Assembly: GCA_964654825.1 (NCBI GenBank)
Contig: CAZZKG010000010.1
Span: 23,285 to 87,284, forward strand
Origin: CAZZKG01 sp964654825
GTDB taxonomy: Bacteria; Gemmatimonadota; CAZMKB01
Direction of reading: 5' to 3'
DNA: 64,000 nt
A program made the position numbers and the translations under genes. Shown piece after piece: positions 1-8,756 of this stretch (positions are counted from its first letter, which is position 1; every line of letters begins with the position of its first letter). The notes under the pieces are model-generated. The model had not been told where the DNA came from. It did not search any database and was given only the letters and a program-made list of their open reading frames with translations.

Positions 1-776
1 AAGAGGAACCTGACCTTCACCATGCGGTTGTCGAAATCGAGGAGGTCGAACTCCCAATCCCTGAACCCGCCGTCGCCGCAGTTCGAGTCCCCTCCGATCC
101 CCTCGTCGCAGGAGCCGAGCGGCTCTCCCTGATCGTACGATCCCCACGAGGGAACGAGAAGGGACCAGCTCGCGCCGTGGTCGGTCGAAACCTGCACGTT
201 CCAGCCGTCATGCAGGCACTGGACCGAGTCGTACGTCGTGAAGTCAAGAAAACCGCCGAACTGGAGGTAGATCTCGGGGGAGTCGAGCCAGCCGCAGGCG
301 TCGTTGGAGTAGTCGCGTCCGATGTTGGTCTCCCAGGCGTTGCCCCAGATCACGTGCCCCGGCGTACCCCACTCCCAGTCGGCGTAGCCTCCGGGAGTGA
401 AGCCGTCGCCGGAGGTGTCGAAATCGAAATAGACGTCCGGTCCCCACCAGAAGAGATCGCATTCGGACCGCCCGCTCTCGTATCCTCCGATGACACCTGC
501 CACCGCGTAGTTCCAGGGAGTGAAGAGGTAGTAGTCGGTGAAGGATGTCTCATCGCCGGGAATCTCGGCCGCGAGGCAGCCGTCCCTGTAGATGTGGATC
601 GCCTCGTACGCCTCTACGTTCGTCCAGGTGAGATCGGAAAAGTCGTATTCGAATGGCCAGCAGGAGAGATCGATCGGGGGGAGAATGTCCGGCATCCCGT
701 ACTCGTCGAGGTCGAATGGGGGATCGAAACCCTCTATGTCCGGGTGATAGGTGAGCAGACCGTCGGAGCCGGGACC
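1..776 (-). pseudogene. Downstream part of a secreted protein after an in-frame TAG (FnIII-like plus MAM-like domain), partial
   Basis: On the minus strand the reading frame of the upstream gene (777-1625) stays open past its TAG for about 258 codons to the window edge. It encodes a fibronectin-III-like segment (IHIYRDG...YAVAGV) and then a jelly-roll or MAM-like domain with the signature WEWGTP, W-G-N-A-W-E-T-N and VQVSTDHGASW. The same domain occurs in the C13 peptidase gene at 47463-50018. There is no ribosome binding site or start near the TAG; the first in-frame ATG is at 693-695. The likeliest reading is one gene broken by a nonsense change (or a sequence error), with its 3' end outside the window. 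It could be a separate gene starting at 695, but coding signal already precedes that codon. Confidence 0.6.
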
Positions 777-1625
777 CTATTCCTCGACGACCGCGACCCC
801 CCACGCGAAATCTGTCTCGCCGAGCTCGCAGTGATCCGTTCCCACCGGTCCGGACAGGATGTCGAAGTCGAAGATCTCGCGCTTCGTGCCGGGTCCGGCC
901 GCCGCCTGGTTCACCATGACGAGCCGGCCGAGATCGTCGTCGTAACTCATGCCCGCCATGTCGTAACCGTCGGAATAGGTCTGCCAGGGAATGGGCCAGG
1001 AGCCGAGGAGCTCTCCCAGCGCGCCGCCTCCGATGTCGTAGACGTAGAGCATGTCGGGATAGCCGCTCGTCCCGACGAAGAGGTAGTCGTCGGCGTCACT
1101 CACGGCGATGCCCCCGATGTCGAGGCCGGTGAAAGTGTAGGACACGGTGAGGTAGGGAGGGGCGGCCGAGTGCTGGTTCAGGAAGCCGTCGTTCCATCCG
1201 CCGACCCAGATCCGGTGGTACTCGGGATCGTACCCGATTCCCCTCTGCGACATGCCGTAATTGACGCTGTAGTAAGTACCCTGGACGATCTCACAGGTGG
1301 ACGGGTCGACCTGGAATACCCCGTCGGAGCCCGACGGGACGTCGACGAAGAAGAGCGTACCGTCGGCGAGATCATAGGCGCCGTCCGCGATGTAGACGGA
1401 ATTCGCCGAAGGAGAGATCGATCCGCAGTTGTCGCGTGAGATCGAGCAGGAGAGAAGAGGCGCCCCCGCCGGCTCCGGCGGTGCCCCGGACGGGCCGAGG
1501 TTGAGCGCTGAATAGAAATTTTCTCGAGCAGAGTCATGTACCGGATTTTGAATCCCTGATGACAACAGCGGGATGAAACCCAGGAGAACAATCCCGATAC
1601 CTGATGCCATCATGGTTGGTCTCAT
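777..1625 (-). CDS. Secreted beta-propeller-like protein, N-terminal part, ending at an in-frame TAG
   Basis: 282 codons from an ATG at 1625. Residues 1-24 form a signal peptide (basic start, hydrophobic IGIVLLGFIPLL). The rest has repeating short motifs (ISPSANSVYIADGAYDL, GIGYDPEYHRIWVGG, GIAVSDADDYLFVG, AGMSYDDDLGRLVMV) typical of propeller blades around residues 75-270. The ORF stops at TAG 777-779 in the middle of what looks like a longer multidomain protein, because the same frame continues downstream with FnIII- and MAM-like sequence. A near-consensus promoter lies at 1798-1826. Function is unknown beyond export and probable surface or extracellular location. Confidence 0.65.
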   Translation of the reverse strand: MRPTMMASGIGIVLLGFIPLLSSGIQNPVHDSARENFYSALNLGPSGAPPEPAGAPLLSCSISRDNCGSISPSANSVYIADGAYDLADGTLFFVDVPSGSDGVFQVDPSTCEIVQGTYYSVNYGMSQRGIGYDPEYHRIWVGGWNDGFLNQHSAAPPYLTVSYTFTGLDIGGIAVSDADDYLFVGTSGYPDMLYVYDIGGGALGELLGSWPIPWQTYSDGYDMAGMSYDDDLGRLVMVNQAAAGPGTKREIFDFDILSGPVGTDHCELGETDFAWGVAVVEE

Positions 1626-1797
1626 GAGAGTTCTCTCTCTTCGCGTATCCGGTATAGCGGCCCCTGCAGGATCGGTTTGTCAGTAGATTGATTCATTGTC
1701 GGATAGATCAATCAGATAAAGTGGCTGGTGTAAATCGAAATAAAATGCCGTACTTTTTTACTGTAAACACGCAGTGATCCCGAGGTTCTCTATTGCT

Positions 1798-1826
1798 ATC
1801 TTATCATAACAAGTTTGTTCTGTCAA
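1798..1826 (-). promoter_or_regulatory. Sigma-70-type promoter of the secreted propeller protein
   Basis: Minus strand TTGACA at 1821-1826, 17 bp spacer, TAAGAT at 1798-1803. It lies about 170 bp upstream of the ATG at 1625 and points toward it. The stretch between promoter and gene is AT-rich with no other gene. Confidence 0.55.
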
Positions 1827-1885
1827 GCAGCATGAGCCTTTCGATTTTTCTCTTCACTCTCCCCTCACCCCTCCCGGTAGAATCC

Positions 1886-2785
1886 TCACATCTCCCGGAG
1901 TCTGTGGATCCTCTCTTCGACGGGGGGGTGGGTGCTGAAGAGGCTCTTCGCTCTTTTTTCCGTGCGCTTGATGGGGTTGGCGATGTAGAGGTGCTGGGTC
2001 GCCCGGTTGGCGACCTCGAGGACCTCGGGGTCCTTCGAAATGATCTCGAGGGCCTGGGCGAGGCCCTCGGGATAACGGGTGAGCTGGACCGCCGAAGCAT
2101 CGGCGAGGTACTCTCTCTGCCTCGACACGGCTAACTGAAGCAGCTTCGAGAAGATAGGTGCCAGGATAGCGAGGACGAGAGCTGCGATTATGATAATCCC
2201 GCCGGATCTCCCGCCTTTCCCATTTCGGCTTCGCCGCCCTCCTCCCCAGAACGTGTACCGGAGGAAGAAGTCGCACAGGAGAGCAATGAGGCCGATTTCG
2301 ATGGCGATTAGCGTGGCAAACAGGACATCGTAGTTTCTGATGTGGGAGATCTCGTGGGCGATGACTCCCTGCAGCTGATCCCGGTTCAGCTTCTCGAGTA
2401 ACCCGCTCGTCACCGTCACAGCCGCGTGTTCTGGATCCCGTCCCGAGGCGAAAGCATTCGGGGCCGTGTCTTCGATCATGTAGACACCGGGCATCGGCAA
2501 TCCGCCGGAAATCGCCATCTCCTCCACGATGTTGAAGAGCATCGGATGGTCCTTCTTCTCCACCTTCTTCGCCCTGCTTATCGCGAGGATTGTCGAACTC
2601 CCCGAGTAGTAGCTGAAGAGGCCGAAGCCGACCCCCACGATTACCGCCACGATGACACCGGAGAGGCCTGAGCCGGGACCGGCCACCACTTCCGCAATCA
2701 GGTAGCCGAGGACAATCAGCATAAATACGACCGCGGCGGCCAGGATGTATGAATTTCTCTTGTTGCTGGCAATCTGCTCGTACAT
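1886..2785 (-). CDS. htpX: HtpX-like M48 membrane zinc metalloprotease
   Basis: 299 residues, normal for HtpX, a membrane-bound metalloprotease of envelope protein quality control. Two hydrophobic segments at about residues 12-35 and 40-58 are followed by the cytosolic protease domain with the zinc motif HEISH (144-148) and the third ligand in EYLAD (E215, D219). Two more hydrophobic segments lie near 157-175 and 186-208. It is the downstream gene of a lemA-htpX pair on the minus strand, a common bacterial arrangement. The gap to lemA is filled almost entirely by a 166 bp interspersed repeat, which may affect cotranscription. Confidence 0.92.
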   Translation of the reverse strand: MYEQIASNKRNSYILAAAVVFMLIVLGYLIAEVVAGPGSGLSGVIVAVIVGVGFGLFSYYSGSSTILAISRAKKVEKKDHPMLFNIVEEMAISGGLPMPGVYMIEDTAPNAFASGRDPEHAAVTVTSGLLEKLNRDQLQGVIAHEISHIRNYDVLFATLIAIEIGLIALLCDFFLRYTFWGGGRRSRNGKGGRSGGIIIIAALVLAILAPIFSKLLQLAVSRQREYLADASAVQLTRYPEGLAQALEIISKDPEVLEVANRATQHLYIANPIKRTEKRAKSLFSTHPPVEERIHRLREM

Positions 2786-2795
2786 GATAAAATTA

Positions 2796-2961
2796 AGTGG
2801 CCCTATTCATAAATACGCGTGTCTTCGGTCAGGCGATGCATACCGCCCCACCTCGTTGCTCGTCGGTTACATACCGCAAGGGGTATGCGTCCTCCTCGCG
2901 CCTCGTAGTTCGGGCGCATCGCCTGTCTCGGTGCTTCACCGTATTTATGAACAGGACCACT
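2796..2961. repeat. MITE-like repeat, family 1 copy A (166 bp)
   Basis: Its ends are inverted repeats reading AGTGGYCCTRTTCATAAATAC inward, the right end in reverse complement. The interior is shared with copies at 10258-10422 and 12727-12890 (CGTTGCTCGTCGGTT, CCTCCTCGCGCCT and TTCGGGCGCMTC-like blocks). The inner arms are also partly complementary, so the unit can fold into a long imperfect hairpin. No ORF or transposase is present. This copy occupies the lemA-htpX intergenic space, and its end supplies the AG of the lemA TAG stop. Confidence 0.85.
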
Positions 2962-3514
2962 ACGTGAAGCTCACCTTAGGGGGTTCTTTCTCGGGTGCCC
3001 CTTCTGAGAGTTCGAAGAAGTCACCCGGCTTGAATCCGAAGGTATTTGCAATCAGGTTAGAGGGGAAGACCTCTATCTTGGTGTTATACAGCATCACCGA
3101 GTCGTTGAAATGCTGACGCGCGAAAGATATCTTGTTCTCGGTGGAAGTGAGTTCCTCCTGAAGCGCCAGCATGTTCTGGTTTGCCTTGAGGTCAGGGTAG
3201 TTCTCAGCTACCGCGAAGAGAGACCTCAGGGTCTGGGAAAGGAAGTTCTCGGCCATCGCCTGGTCTTTGACCCCACTCACATCGATTGCCTGCTGCCTTG
3301 CCTTGGTCACATTCTCGAGGACCTCTCTCTCGTGTTTCATGTAACCCTTACATGTCTCGATGAGGTTCGGGATGAGGTCATACCTGCGTTTGAGCTGGAC
3401 GTCGATCTGTGCCCATGCGTTTTCCATCCTCTTTCTGAGACGGACGAGTGAGTTGTAGAGGCTGATGACAAATATTACCAGCACGGCAAGAACAATCAGG
3501 ATAATAATACCCAT
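2960..3514 (-). CDS. lemA: LemA family protein
   Basis: 184 residues from the ATG at 3512-3514, preceded by GAGG at suitable distance; an ATG 28 codons upstream lacks a good site. An N-terminal transmembrane helix (IIILIVLAVLVIFVISLY) is followed by the LemA signature NSLVRLRKRMENAWAQIDVQ, RRYDLIPNLIETCKGYM and a helical C-terminal part with YNTKIEVFPSNLIA and FGFKPGDFFEL. LemA proteins are membrane-anchored helical-bundle proteins of unsettled function, often paired with htpX as here. The TAG stop is created at the junction with the family 1 repeat, so the C-terminus may have been reshaped by the insertion. Confidence 0.92.
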   Translation of the reverse strand: MGIIILIVLAVLVIFVISLYNSLVRLRKRMENAWAQIDVQLKRRYDLIPNLIETCKGYMKHEREVLENVTKARQQAIDVSGVKDQAMAENFLSQTLRSLFAVAENYPDLKANQNMLALQEELTSTENKISFARQHFNDSVMLYNTKIEVFPSNLIANTFGFKPGDFFELSEGAPEKEPPKVSFT

Positions 3515-3624
3515 TGAAGACCTCACTTTCCCTGAGGACCCAGGTGGAATTGAAAATATCGCTGCATTAAGTATACGTAAAATCTCTCCATTGTACAATC
3601 CTCTGTCTCAGCGTAACCCCGCAC

Positions 3625-3653
3625 TTGACAGGGGGGAGCGTATTCGTTAAGAA
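3625..3653 (+). promoter_or_regulatory. Sigma-70-type promoter upstream of the aminotransferase operon
   Basis: TTGACA at 3625-3630, 17 bp spacer, TAAGAA at 3648-3653. Predicted start about 3660, giving a leader of about 100 nt before the aminotransferase ATG at 3759. The -10 box is only a fair match. Confidence 0.5.
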
Positions 3654-3697
3654 TAAGGTTGATTTTGAAAAACAACCGAAAAAGTGTGACTACAGAC

Positions 3698-3738
3698 CCC
3701 TGCCGCTCGCACCGGCAGCTTCGAGAGGCAGGTTTTTT
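3698..3738 (+). promoter_or_regulatory. Leader hairpins with U-tract (possible attenuator)
   Basis: In the leader between promoter and aminotransferase gene, CTGCCG (3700-3705) can pair with CGGCAG (3713-3718). Alternatively CCTGCC (3699-3704) can pair with GGCAGG (3727-3732), which is followed directly by six T (3733-3738). The two pairings exclude each other, as in attenuators. No known riboswitch consensus or leader peptide was recognised, so regulation is inferred only. Confidence 0.35.
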
Positions 3739-3758
3739 GTCACCGGGAGATTGTACAC

Positions 3759-4637
3759 ATGTTGTTCTATGTCAATGACAGGCTCGTCCCGGAAGAGGAT
3801 GCGACCATCTCCGTCCGGGATCGCGGTTTTATTTATGGTGATGGGGTGTTCGAGACGCTCCTAGTACACAACGGTGTTGTGTTCAGGTTGATGGATCACC
3901 TGAAACGTCTCGAGGAGTCGGCATCGATCGTGCGACTCGGGCTTCCCTGGACACTCGAGGAGCTTGCCGGGAAGGTCAACGAGACGGTCCGGGGAAATGG
4001 GGTGAAGGAGGGGCTCATGCGGGTAAATATCTCGAGGGGTGTCGGGAGCTGGCGTCTAACTGTGGCCGGCGCTGTAAAGCCCACTCTGGTGATCAGTCTC
4101 TATCCGCCATCCGATCATCCGCCTGATGTACTCGAGAAGGGGTGGCCGGTCATCATTTCGAAAAATGTCACCGTCATGGATCCGGTGATCCCCGGGAGGG
4201 CCAAGACCACCAACCGGCTGAATCTAATCCTCGCGAAGAATGAAGCCGAGGAACAGGGGGCGGTCGAAGCGCTCCTCCTCAACCTGAACGGGTTTCTAAC
4301 CGAAGGGACGAGCACCAATTTCTTCTTCGCATCGAACGGAAAGCTCTTCACTCCTTCACGGGAAAGCGGGATACTCAAAGGGGTCACCAGAGATGTCGTG
4401 ATCGAAATCACAGCCCGGATCGGCATAGAACTGAGCGAAGGATTTTTCGAGCCCGACGATCTGCTCGCGGCGGAGGAAGCATTTCTAACGTTCACCACCA
4501 TCGGTGTGGTACCCATCTACAGTGTCGACGGGAAGGTTCTCGGTACAGGTGAGGCGGGTCCTGTTACGAGACGGATCACAGAGTCCTATCATGAACTGCT
4601 CGAGAAAGAGACCCTGTCATCGGCGAGCAAAATATAG
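3759..4637 (+). CDS. Class IV PLP aminotransferase (branched-chain/D-amino-acid aminotransferase or aminodeoxychorismate lyase family)
   Basis: 292 residues, usual for fold-type IV PLP enzymes. Visible landmarks: the N-terminal SVRDRGFIYGDGVFET (about 18-33), the Schiff-base lysine in GRAKTTN (K149), LNLILAKNEAEEQGAVEALL, and the phosphate-binding region GFLTEGTSTNFFF (about 168-180). The K-x2-N-x-L-N pattern resembles IlvE or D-alanine aminotransferase more than PabC, but specificity cannot be settled. ATG at 3759 follows GGAGA. It heads a plus-strand run: protease 2 nt downstream, then glyS. No symbol is given because ilvE, dat and pabC are all possible. Confidence 0.85.
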   Translation: MLFYVNDRLVPEEDATISVRDRGFIYGDGVFETLLVHNGVVFRLMDHLKRLEESASIVRLGLPWTLEELAGKVNETVRGNGVKEGLMRVNISRGVGSWRLTVAGAVKPTLVISLYPPSDHPPDVLEKGWPVIISKNVTVMDPVIPGRAKTTNRLNLILAKNEAEEQGAVEALLLNLNGFLTEGTSTNFFFASNGKLFTPSRESGILKGVTRDVVIEITARIGIELSEGFFEPDDLLAAEEAFLTFTTIGVVPIYSVDGKVLGTGEAGPVTRRITESYHELLEKETLSSASKI

Positions 4638-4639
4638 AG

Positions 4640-5986
4640 GTGCCCGTGCGCTGGAGTATGACTGCGTGTGCTGTTCTCTTCTCCCTGTTTCTGGCGGGTG
4701 TGATGTTAATTCATAAGCCGATCTACGCCTTCGAACAGGCCGGTGGAGACAGCACACAGGGAGAGCAGGTTTTACCGGTCAGTCTCACCACCGATCAGGG
4801 AGATGCCGAAACCACTGATGTGTCTTCACACTTCGGTCCGAAGGTCGTCGAACGGGGAAAAGAGTACAGGAGGACCAAGTACATAGTATATTTTCTGAGG
4901 GTGGGCGTGTCGCTCCTGTTTCTCTATGTGATTGTGCACTTTCAGACCGCAGGCTGGGCTGTTCAACACTGTGGATCTTTTATCCGGAGTCACCAGTGGT
5001 TCACCGCAGGGGTCCTGGCTGTGATTCTGACTATCGCAATTTCTCTGGTGACATTACCGATCAATTTCTACTCCGGATACATTCACGAGCACTCCTTCGG
5101 ACTCTCGACCAGGGCTCTCCCGGGCTGGTTCCTGGACCTGGGGAAATATGTGTTGATTCAAGCTGTGCTCTCATTTGTCATTTTCGCAGGGCTGTATTTC
5201 CTCATGGGGGCCTTCCCCACGAAGTGGTGGATCATATCGGGCGCTCTCTTCAGCGTCTTCATGGTTTTGATTACCGCTCTCTCTCCGCTGGTCATCGATC
5301 CTCTTTTCAATACGTTCACACCGCTGGAGAACGAGCGAATCGTGAAAGATGTGATCGACCTCTCGAGAAGTTCAGGAGTCGAGGTCGACAAAGTGTATCA
5401 GATGAATGCGAGCGTGCGTACCCGAAAACTCAATGCCTACTTCACCGGGATGGGAAAAACGAAACGTGTCGTCCTCTACGACACTCTGCTTTCAAAAGGC
5501 ACCCCGGAGGAAGTGAAGATGGTAGTCGCTCACGAACTCGGCCACTGGAAACGGAATCATCTGTGGAAGGGTGTTCTTCTCGCCACTGTGGGGACTTTCA
5601 TCGTGGTTTTTGTGCTTTCGAAGATACTCGCGAGTCCGTTCGCGAAGGGTATGGGTGTCACGTCTTTTTCTGATCCAGCCGGAGTTCCCCTCATCATGCT
5701 CATCGTCATGATACTGGGATTTCTTTCCATGCCGATACAGAATGTCATATCCCGGCACTTCGAGAGGCAGGCGGACATGGATTCCCTGGTCCTCACTGGC
5801 GATCCGGACACTTTCATCAAAGCCGAGGAAAAGATGGGTAGAACGAACCTCGATGACATCGACCCCAATCCCTTCATAAAATGGATACTGTTCACACACC
5901 CGTCCACAATGGAGAGGATCAGGATGGCCGAGGAGTATAAGATGCGTATTACCAATCCCGAAGAACATTCAGAGGAGAACAGATGA
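4640..5986 (+). CDS. Ste24-like M48 family membrane metalloprotease
   Basis: 448 residues with GTG start at 4640, two bases after the aminotransferase stop; ATG at 4658 is an alternative. An N-terminal hydrophobic segment (8-24) and five or more further membrane segments surround the zinc motif HELGHWKRNH (298-307) and the second site FERQADMDS (E375, D379). This matches CAAX prenyl protease 1 (Ste24) relatives, which in bacteria act in membrane protein turnover rather than prenyl processing. Residues 30-70 are a poorly conserved polar linker. Its stop overlaps the glyS start (ATGA), so the two are probably translationally coupled. Confidence 0.87.
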   Translation: MPVRWSMTACAVLFSLFLAGVMLIHKPIYAFEQAGGDSTQGEQVLPVSLTTDQGDAETTDVSSHFGPKVVERGKEYRRTKYIVYFLRVGVSLLFLYVIVHFQTAGWAVQHCGSFIRSHQWFTAGVLAVILTIAISLVTLPINFYSGYIHEHSFGLSTRALPGWFLDLGKYVLIQAVLSFVIFAGLYFLMGAFPTKWWIISGALFSVFMVLITALSPLVIDPLFNTFTPLENERIVKDVIDLSRSSGVEVDKVYQMNASVRTRKLNAYFTGMGKTKRVVLYDTLLSKGTPEEVKMVVAHELGHWKRNHLWKGVLLATVGTFIVVFVLSKILASPFAKGMGVTSFSDPAGVPLIMLIVMILGFLSMPIQNVISRHFERQADMDSLVLTGDPDTFIKAEEKMGRTNLDDIDPNPFIKWILFTHPSTMERIRMAEEYKMRITNPEEHSEENR

Positions 5987-7290
5987 AGGGAAGCAAAAAT
6001 GACAGAATGGAGCGACTGGTTTCGCTCTGCAAGAGGAGAGGATACATATTTCAGTCCAGCGAAATCTACGGGGGTGTGGGAGCGTGCTATGATTATGGTC
6101 ATCTCGGTGTTGAGCTCAAGAACAACATCAAACTATACTGGTGGAAATGGATGACGCAGTTTCGCGATGATGTTGTGGGAGTTGATGCCGCCATCATGAT
6201 GCACCCGAAGGTCTGGGAGGCCTCCGGCCATGTTGAAGGATTTACCGATCCGCTCGTGGATTGTAAGAAGTGTAAGCGTAGATTCAGGGCTGACGATATC
6301 GCGGGTGAGTTCTGTCCTGAGTGTGGTGGGGAGCTGACCGATGTCCGGCAGTTCAATCTCATGTTCAAAACACACATGGGTGCGGTTGAGGAGGCGGCGA
6401 GCCTCGTGTACCTCAGACCGGAGACGGCCCAGGGAATATATGTGAATTTTTTGAATGTGCTCAATTCATCCAGGAAAAAAATCCCGTTCGGGATCGCACA
6501 GGTCGGTAAAGCCTTCAGGAATGAGATTACCCCCGGTAATTTTATTTTCCGGACCAGGGAGTTTGATCAGATGGAAATGCAGTTCTTCGTGAAACCCGGT
6601 ACCGATGAAGAGTGGATTGAATACTGGAAGAACGAACGGATGAAATGGTACCATTCCCTCGGGATACGTGAGGAGAAGGTCCGGTTTCACGAGCACGGGG
6701 AGGATGAACTCGCGCACTATGCCAAGGTGGCGTACGACATCGAATACGAGTACCCTTTCGGCTGGAAGGAGCTCGAGGGTATCCACAACAGGACCGATTT
6801 CGATCTTAAGCGTCACATCGAGCATTCAGGGAAAGATCTCACCTATTTTGACGACACCATACGGGAGAGATATGTGCCCTACATCATCGAGACCAGCGCC
6901 GGTCTCGACAGGACACTATTGACCTGTCTCGTGGACGGATACGACGAGGAGGAGGTCAAGGGGGAGCCCCGGGTTATCCTGAGGCTCTCACCGAAAATAG
7001 CCCCGATCAAAGCCGGTGTTTTTCCACTCGTGAAAAGGGATGGGATGCCGGAGATCGCCAGGAAAATCTACGATGATCTCAAAAAACACTTCTCGCTGTT
7101 CTATGATGTGTCGGGAGCTATCGGCAGGCGTTACCGGCGTCAGGATGAAGCGGGGACACCTTTCGGCATTACTGTGGATTCACAGACCATCGAGGATGAG
7201 ACGGTGACTCTGAGGTACAGAGACAGCATGGGTCAGGATCGTCTGAAGATCGGTGAACTGAGAGCGAAGCTCGAAGAACTGACGGAGTAA
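5983..7290 (+). CDS. glyS: Glycyl-tRNA synthetase, homodimeric type
   Basis: 435 residues. A class II synthetase of the eukaryote/archaeal-like single-chain type (GlyQS), not the alpha2-beta2 form. It charges tRNA-Gly in the cytoplasm. Seen: N-terminal RGYIFQSSEIYGGVGACYDY, a zinc-type insertion with two Cys pairs (CKKCKRR, CPECGG, about residues 90-112), the motif 2 region FRNEITPGNFIFRTREFDQ, the motif 3 region TSAGLDRTLLTCLVDGYDEE, and a C-terminal anticodon-binding domain (FPLVKRDG through GTPFGITVD). The ATG overlaps the upstream stop, with AGGAG just before it. Confidence 0.96.
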   Translation: MKGSKNDRMERLVSLCKRRGYIFQSSEIYGGVGACYDYGHLGVELKNNIKLYWWKWMTQFRDDVVGVDAAIMMHPKVWEASGHVEGFTDPLVDCKKCKRRFRADDIAGEFCPECGGELTDVRQFNLMFKTHMGAVEEAASLVYLRPETAQGIYVNFLNVLNSSRKKIPFGIAQVGKAFRNEITPGNFIFRTREFDQMEMQFFVKPGTDEEWIEYWKNERMKWYHSLGIREEKVRFHEHGEDELAHYAKVAYDIEYEYPFGWKELEGIHNRTDFDLKRHIEHSGKDLTYFDDTIRERYVPYIIETSAGLDRTLLTCLVDGYDEEEVKGEPRVILRLSPKIAPIKAGVFPLVKRDGMPEIARKIYDDLKKHFSLFYDVSGAIGRRYRRQDEAGTPFGITVDSQTIEDETVTLRYRDSMGQDRLKIGELRAKLEELTE

Positions 7291-7294
7291 GGAA

Positions 7295-8755
7295 ATAAAG
7301 AGCCGCGAAGTTTTCAGCTCGAGATGGCACCTCATTCTGGCCACTCTGGGAATGGCCGTCGGGACCGGGAACATCTGGAGGTTCCCCAGGATGGTCGCTC
7401 AGAACGGCGGCGGCGCATTTCTCATCCCGTGGATTATTTTTCTCTTCACCTGGTCCGTTCCTCTCCTGATCGTCGAATTCGCAATCGGAAAAAAAACCAA
7501 GATGGGAACGATCGGCTCGTTCTCGACGATCATGGGCAGACACTCCGCCTGGCTCGGTGCCTTTGTCGGTTTCTGCACGATGGCCATCATGTTCTACTAC
7601 TCGGTTGTCACCGGATGGTGCATGAAATACATCATCTCGTCGGGACTCGGATCGTTGAGTGGTGCGGATCCCGATCTGCTGTGGGACCGGTTTACGACTT
7701 CCGGGTGGCAGCCCCTCCTCTTCCACTTCGTCGCCATCAGCTTCTGCTCTTGTATCGTGTACCGCGGTATCGTACGCGGCATCGAGAAGGTGAACCGCAT
7801 CATCATACCGCTTCTATTTTTCCTTCTCGTTCTGGCCGCTGTCAGAGCGCTCACCCTCCCCAATGCGGCTGTCGGCCTTACGTTTCTGTTCAGGCCGAAC
7901 TTCGACCTGCTCTTCTCATACAGGGTCTGGCTCGAAGCTCTCTCCCAGTCCGCCTGGTCCACGGGGGCAGGGTGGGGTCTCGTGCTCACCTATGCGATCT
8001 ACTCACGAAAGAGGGAGGATGTCGCCCTCAATTCCCTCCTCACCGGACTCGGTAACAACTCCGCCTCGCTCCTTGCTGCCCTGGCGGTTCTCCCGACCAT
8101 TTTCGCAGTTCTCCCCTACGAGAGTGCGATGGAAGCGGTTTCCTCGGACAACATCGGCCTGACTTTCATGTGGATCCCACACCTGTTCAATGAGCTGCCC
8201 TTCGGAAGGTTTTTCATGACCATGTTCTTCCTCGCACTCTCTCTTGCCGCGGTGTCATCGCTCATCTCCATGCTCGAGCTCTCCTCGAGGATATTTATAG
8301 ATATGGGGTACGAGCGGAAGAAGGCCATCCGACTGGTCGCGTTTGCCGGATTCGTGCTCGGTATCCCCTCCGCCGTCTCCATGGGGTTCTTCAATAATCA
8401 GGATTGGACCTGGGGGGTCGGACTCCTGATGAGCGGTCTTTTCTTTTCGCTCTCGGTTGTGCGGTACGGCCCGAGGAGGTTCAGGGATGAGCTCATAAAC
8501 CTTCCCGGCAATGATATCAGGGTGGGGAAGTGGTTCGATTATCTCATCACATACGTGATACCTGTTGAGTTTCTCCTGATGATCGGCTGGTGGTTCTATC
8601 AGTCTGTAGCGGTATACGACAGGAGCGGCTGGTGGAATCCATTTCACAGCGCGAGCATGGGAACCTGCCTGTTCCAGTGGGGTTTTGTACTTATGGTTTT
8701 CAAACTCCTTAACGACTTCCTGTGGAAGAAAACCATGAGGGAGGTGTCGGAATAG
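7295..8755 (+). CDS. Sodium-dependent (NSS/SNF) transporter, large subunit
   Basis: NSS-family sodium-coupled amino acid symporter. The first helix carries the sodium-site signature GMAVGTGNIWRFPR, followed by about ten more membrane helices. The first in-frame ATG (7352) would cut this helix in half. Coding similarity reaches back to KSREVFSSRWHLILATLG, whose first possible start is ATA at 7295, seven bases after GGAG (7284-7287). I place the start there as a non-canonical or mutated ATG, giving 486 residues. Eleven rather than twelve helices plus the small MetS-like gene downstream point to a MetP-type two-subunit transporter. The substrate is unknown; MetPS in Corynebacterium takes methionine and alanine. 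Confidence 0.85.
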   Translation: MKSREVFSSRWHLILATLGMAVGTGNIWRFPRMVAQNGGGAFLIPWIIFLFTWSVPLLIVEFAIGKKTKMGTIGSFSTIMGRHSAWLGAFVGFCTMAIMFYYSVVTGWCMKYIISSGLGSLSGADPDLLWDRFTTSGWQPLLFHFVAISFCSCIVYRGIVRGIEKVNRIIIPLLFFLLVLAAVRALTLPNAAVGLTFLFRPNFDLLFSYRVWLEALSQSAWSTGAGWGLVLTYAIYSRKREDVALNSLLTGLGNNSASLLAALAVLPTIFAVLPYESAMEAVSSDNIGLTFMWIPHLFNELPFGRFFMTMFFLALSLAAVSSLISMLELSSRIFIDMGYERKKAIRLVAFAGFVLGIPSAVSMGFFNNQDWTWGVGLLMSGLFFSLSVVRYGPRRFRDELINLPGNDIRVGKWFDYLITYVIPVEFLLMIGWWFYQSVAVYDRSGWWNPFHSASMGTCLFQWGFVLMVFKLLNDFLWKKTMREVSE

Positions 8756-8756
8756 C

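Noticed and set aside
177..1439. 420-codon open frame on the plus strand
   Set aside because: It is the antisense shadow of the secreted protein at 1-1625; it is rich in arginine and valine and has no domain or ribosome binding site.
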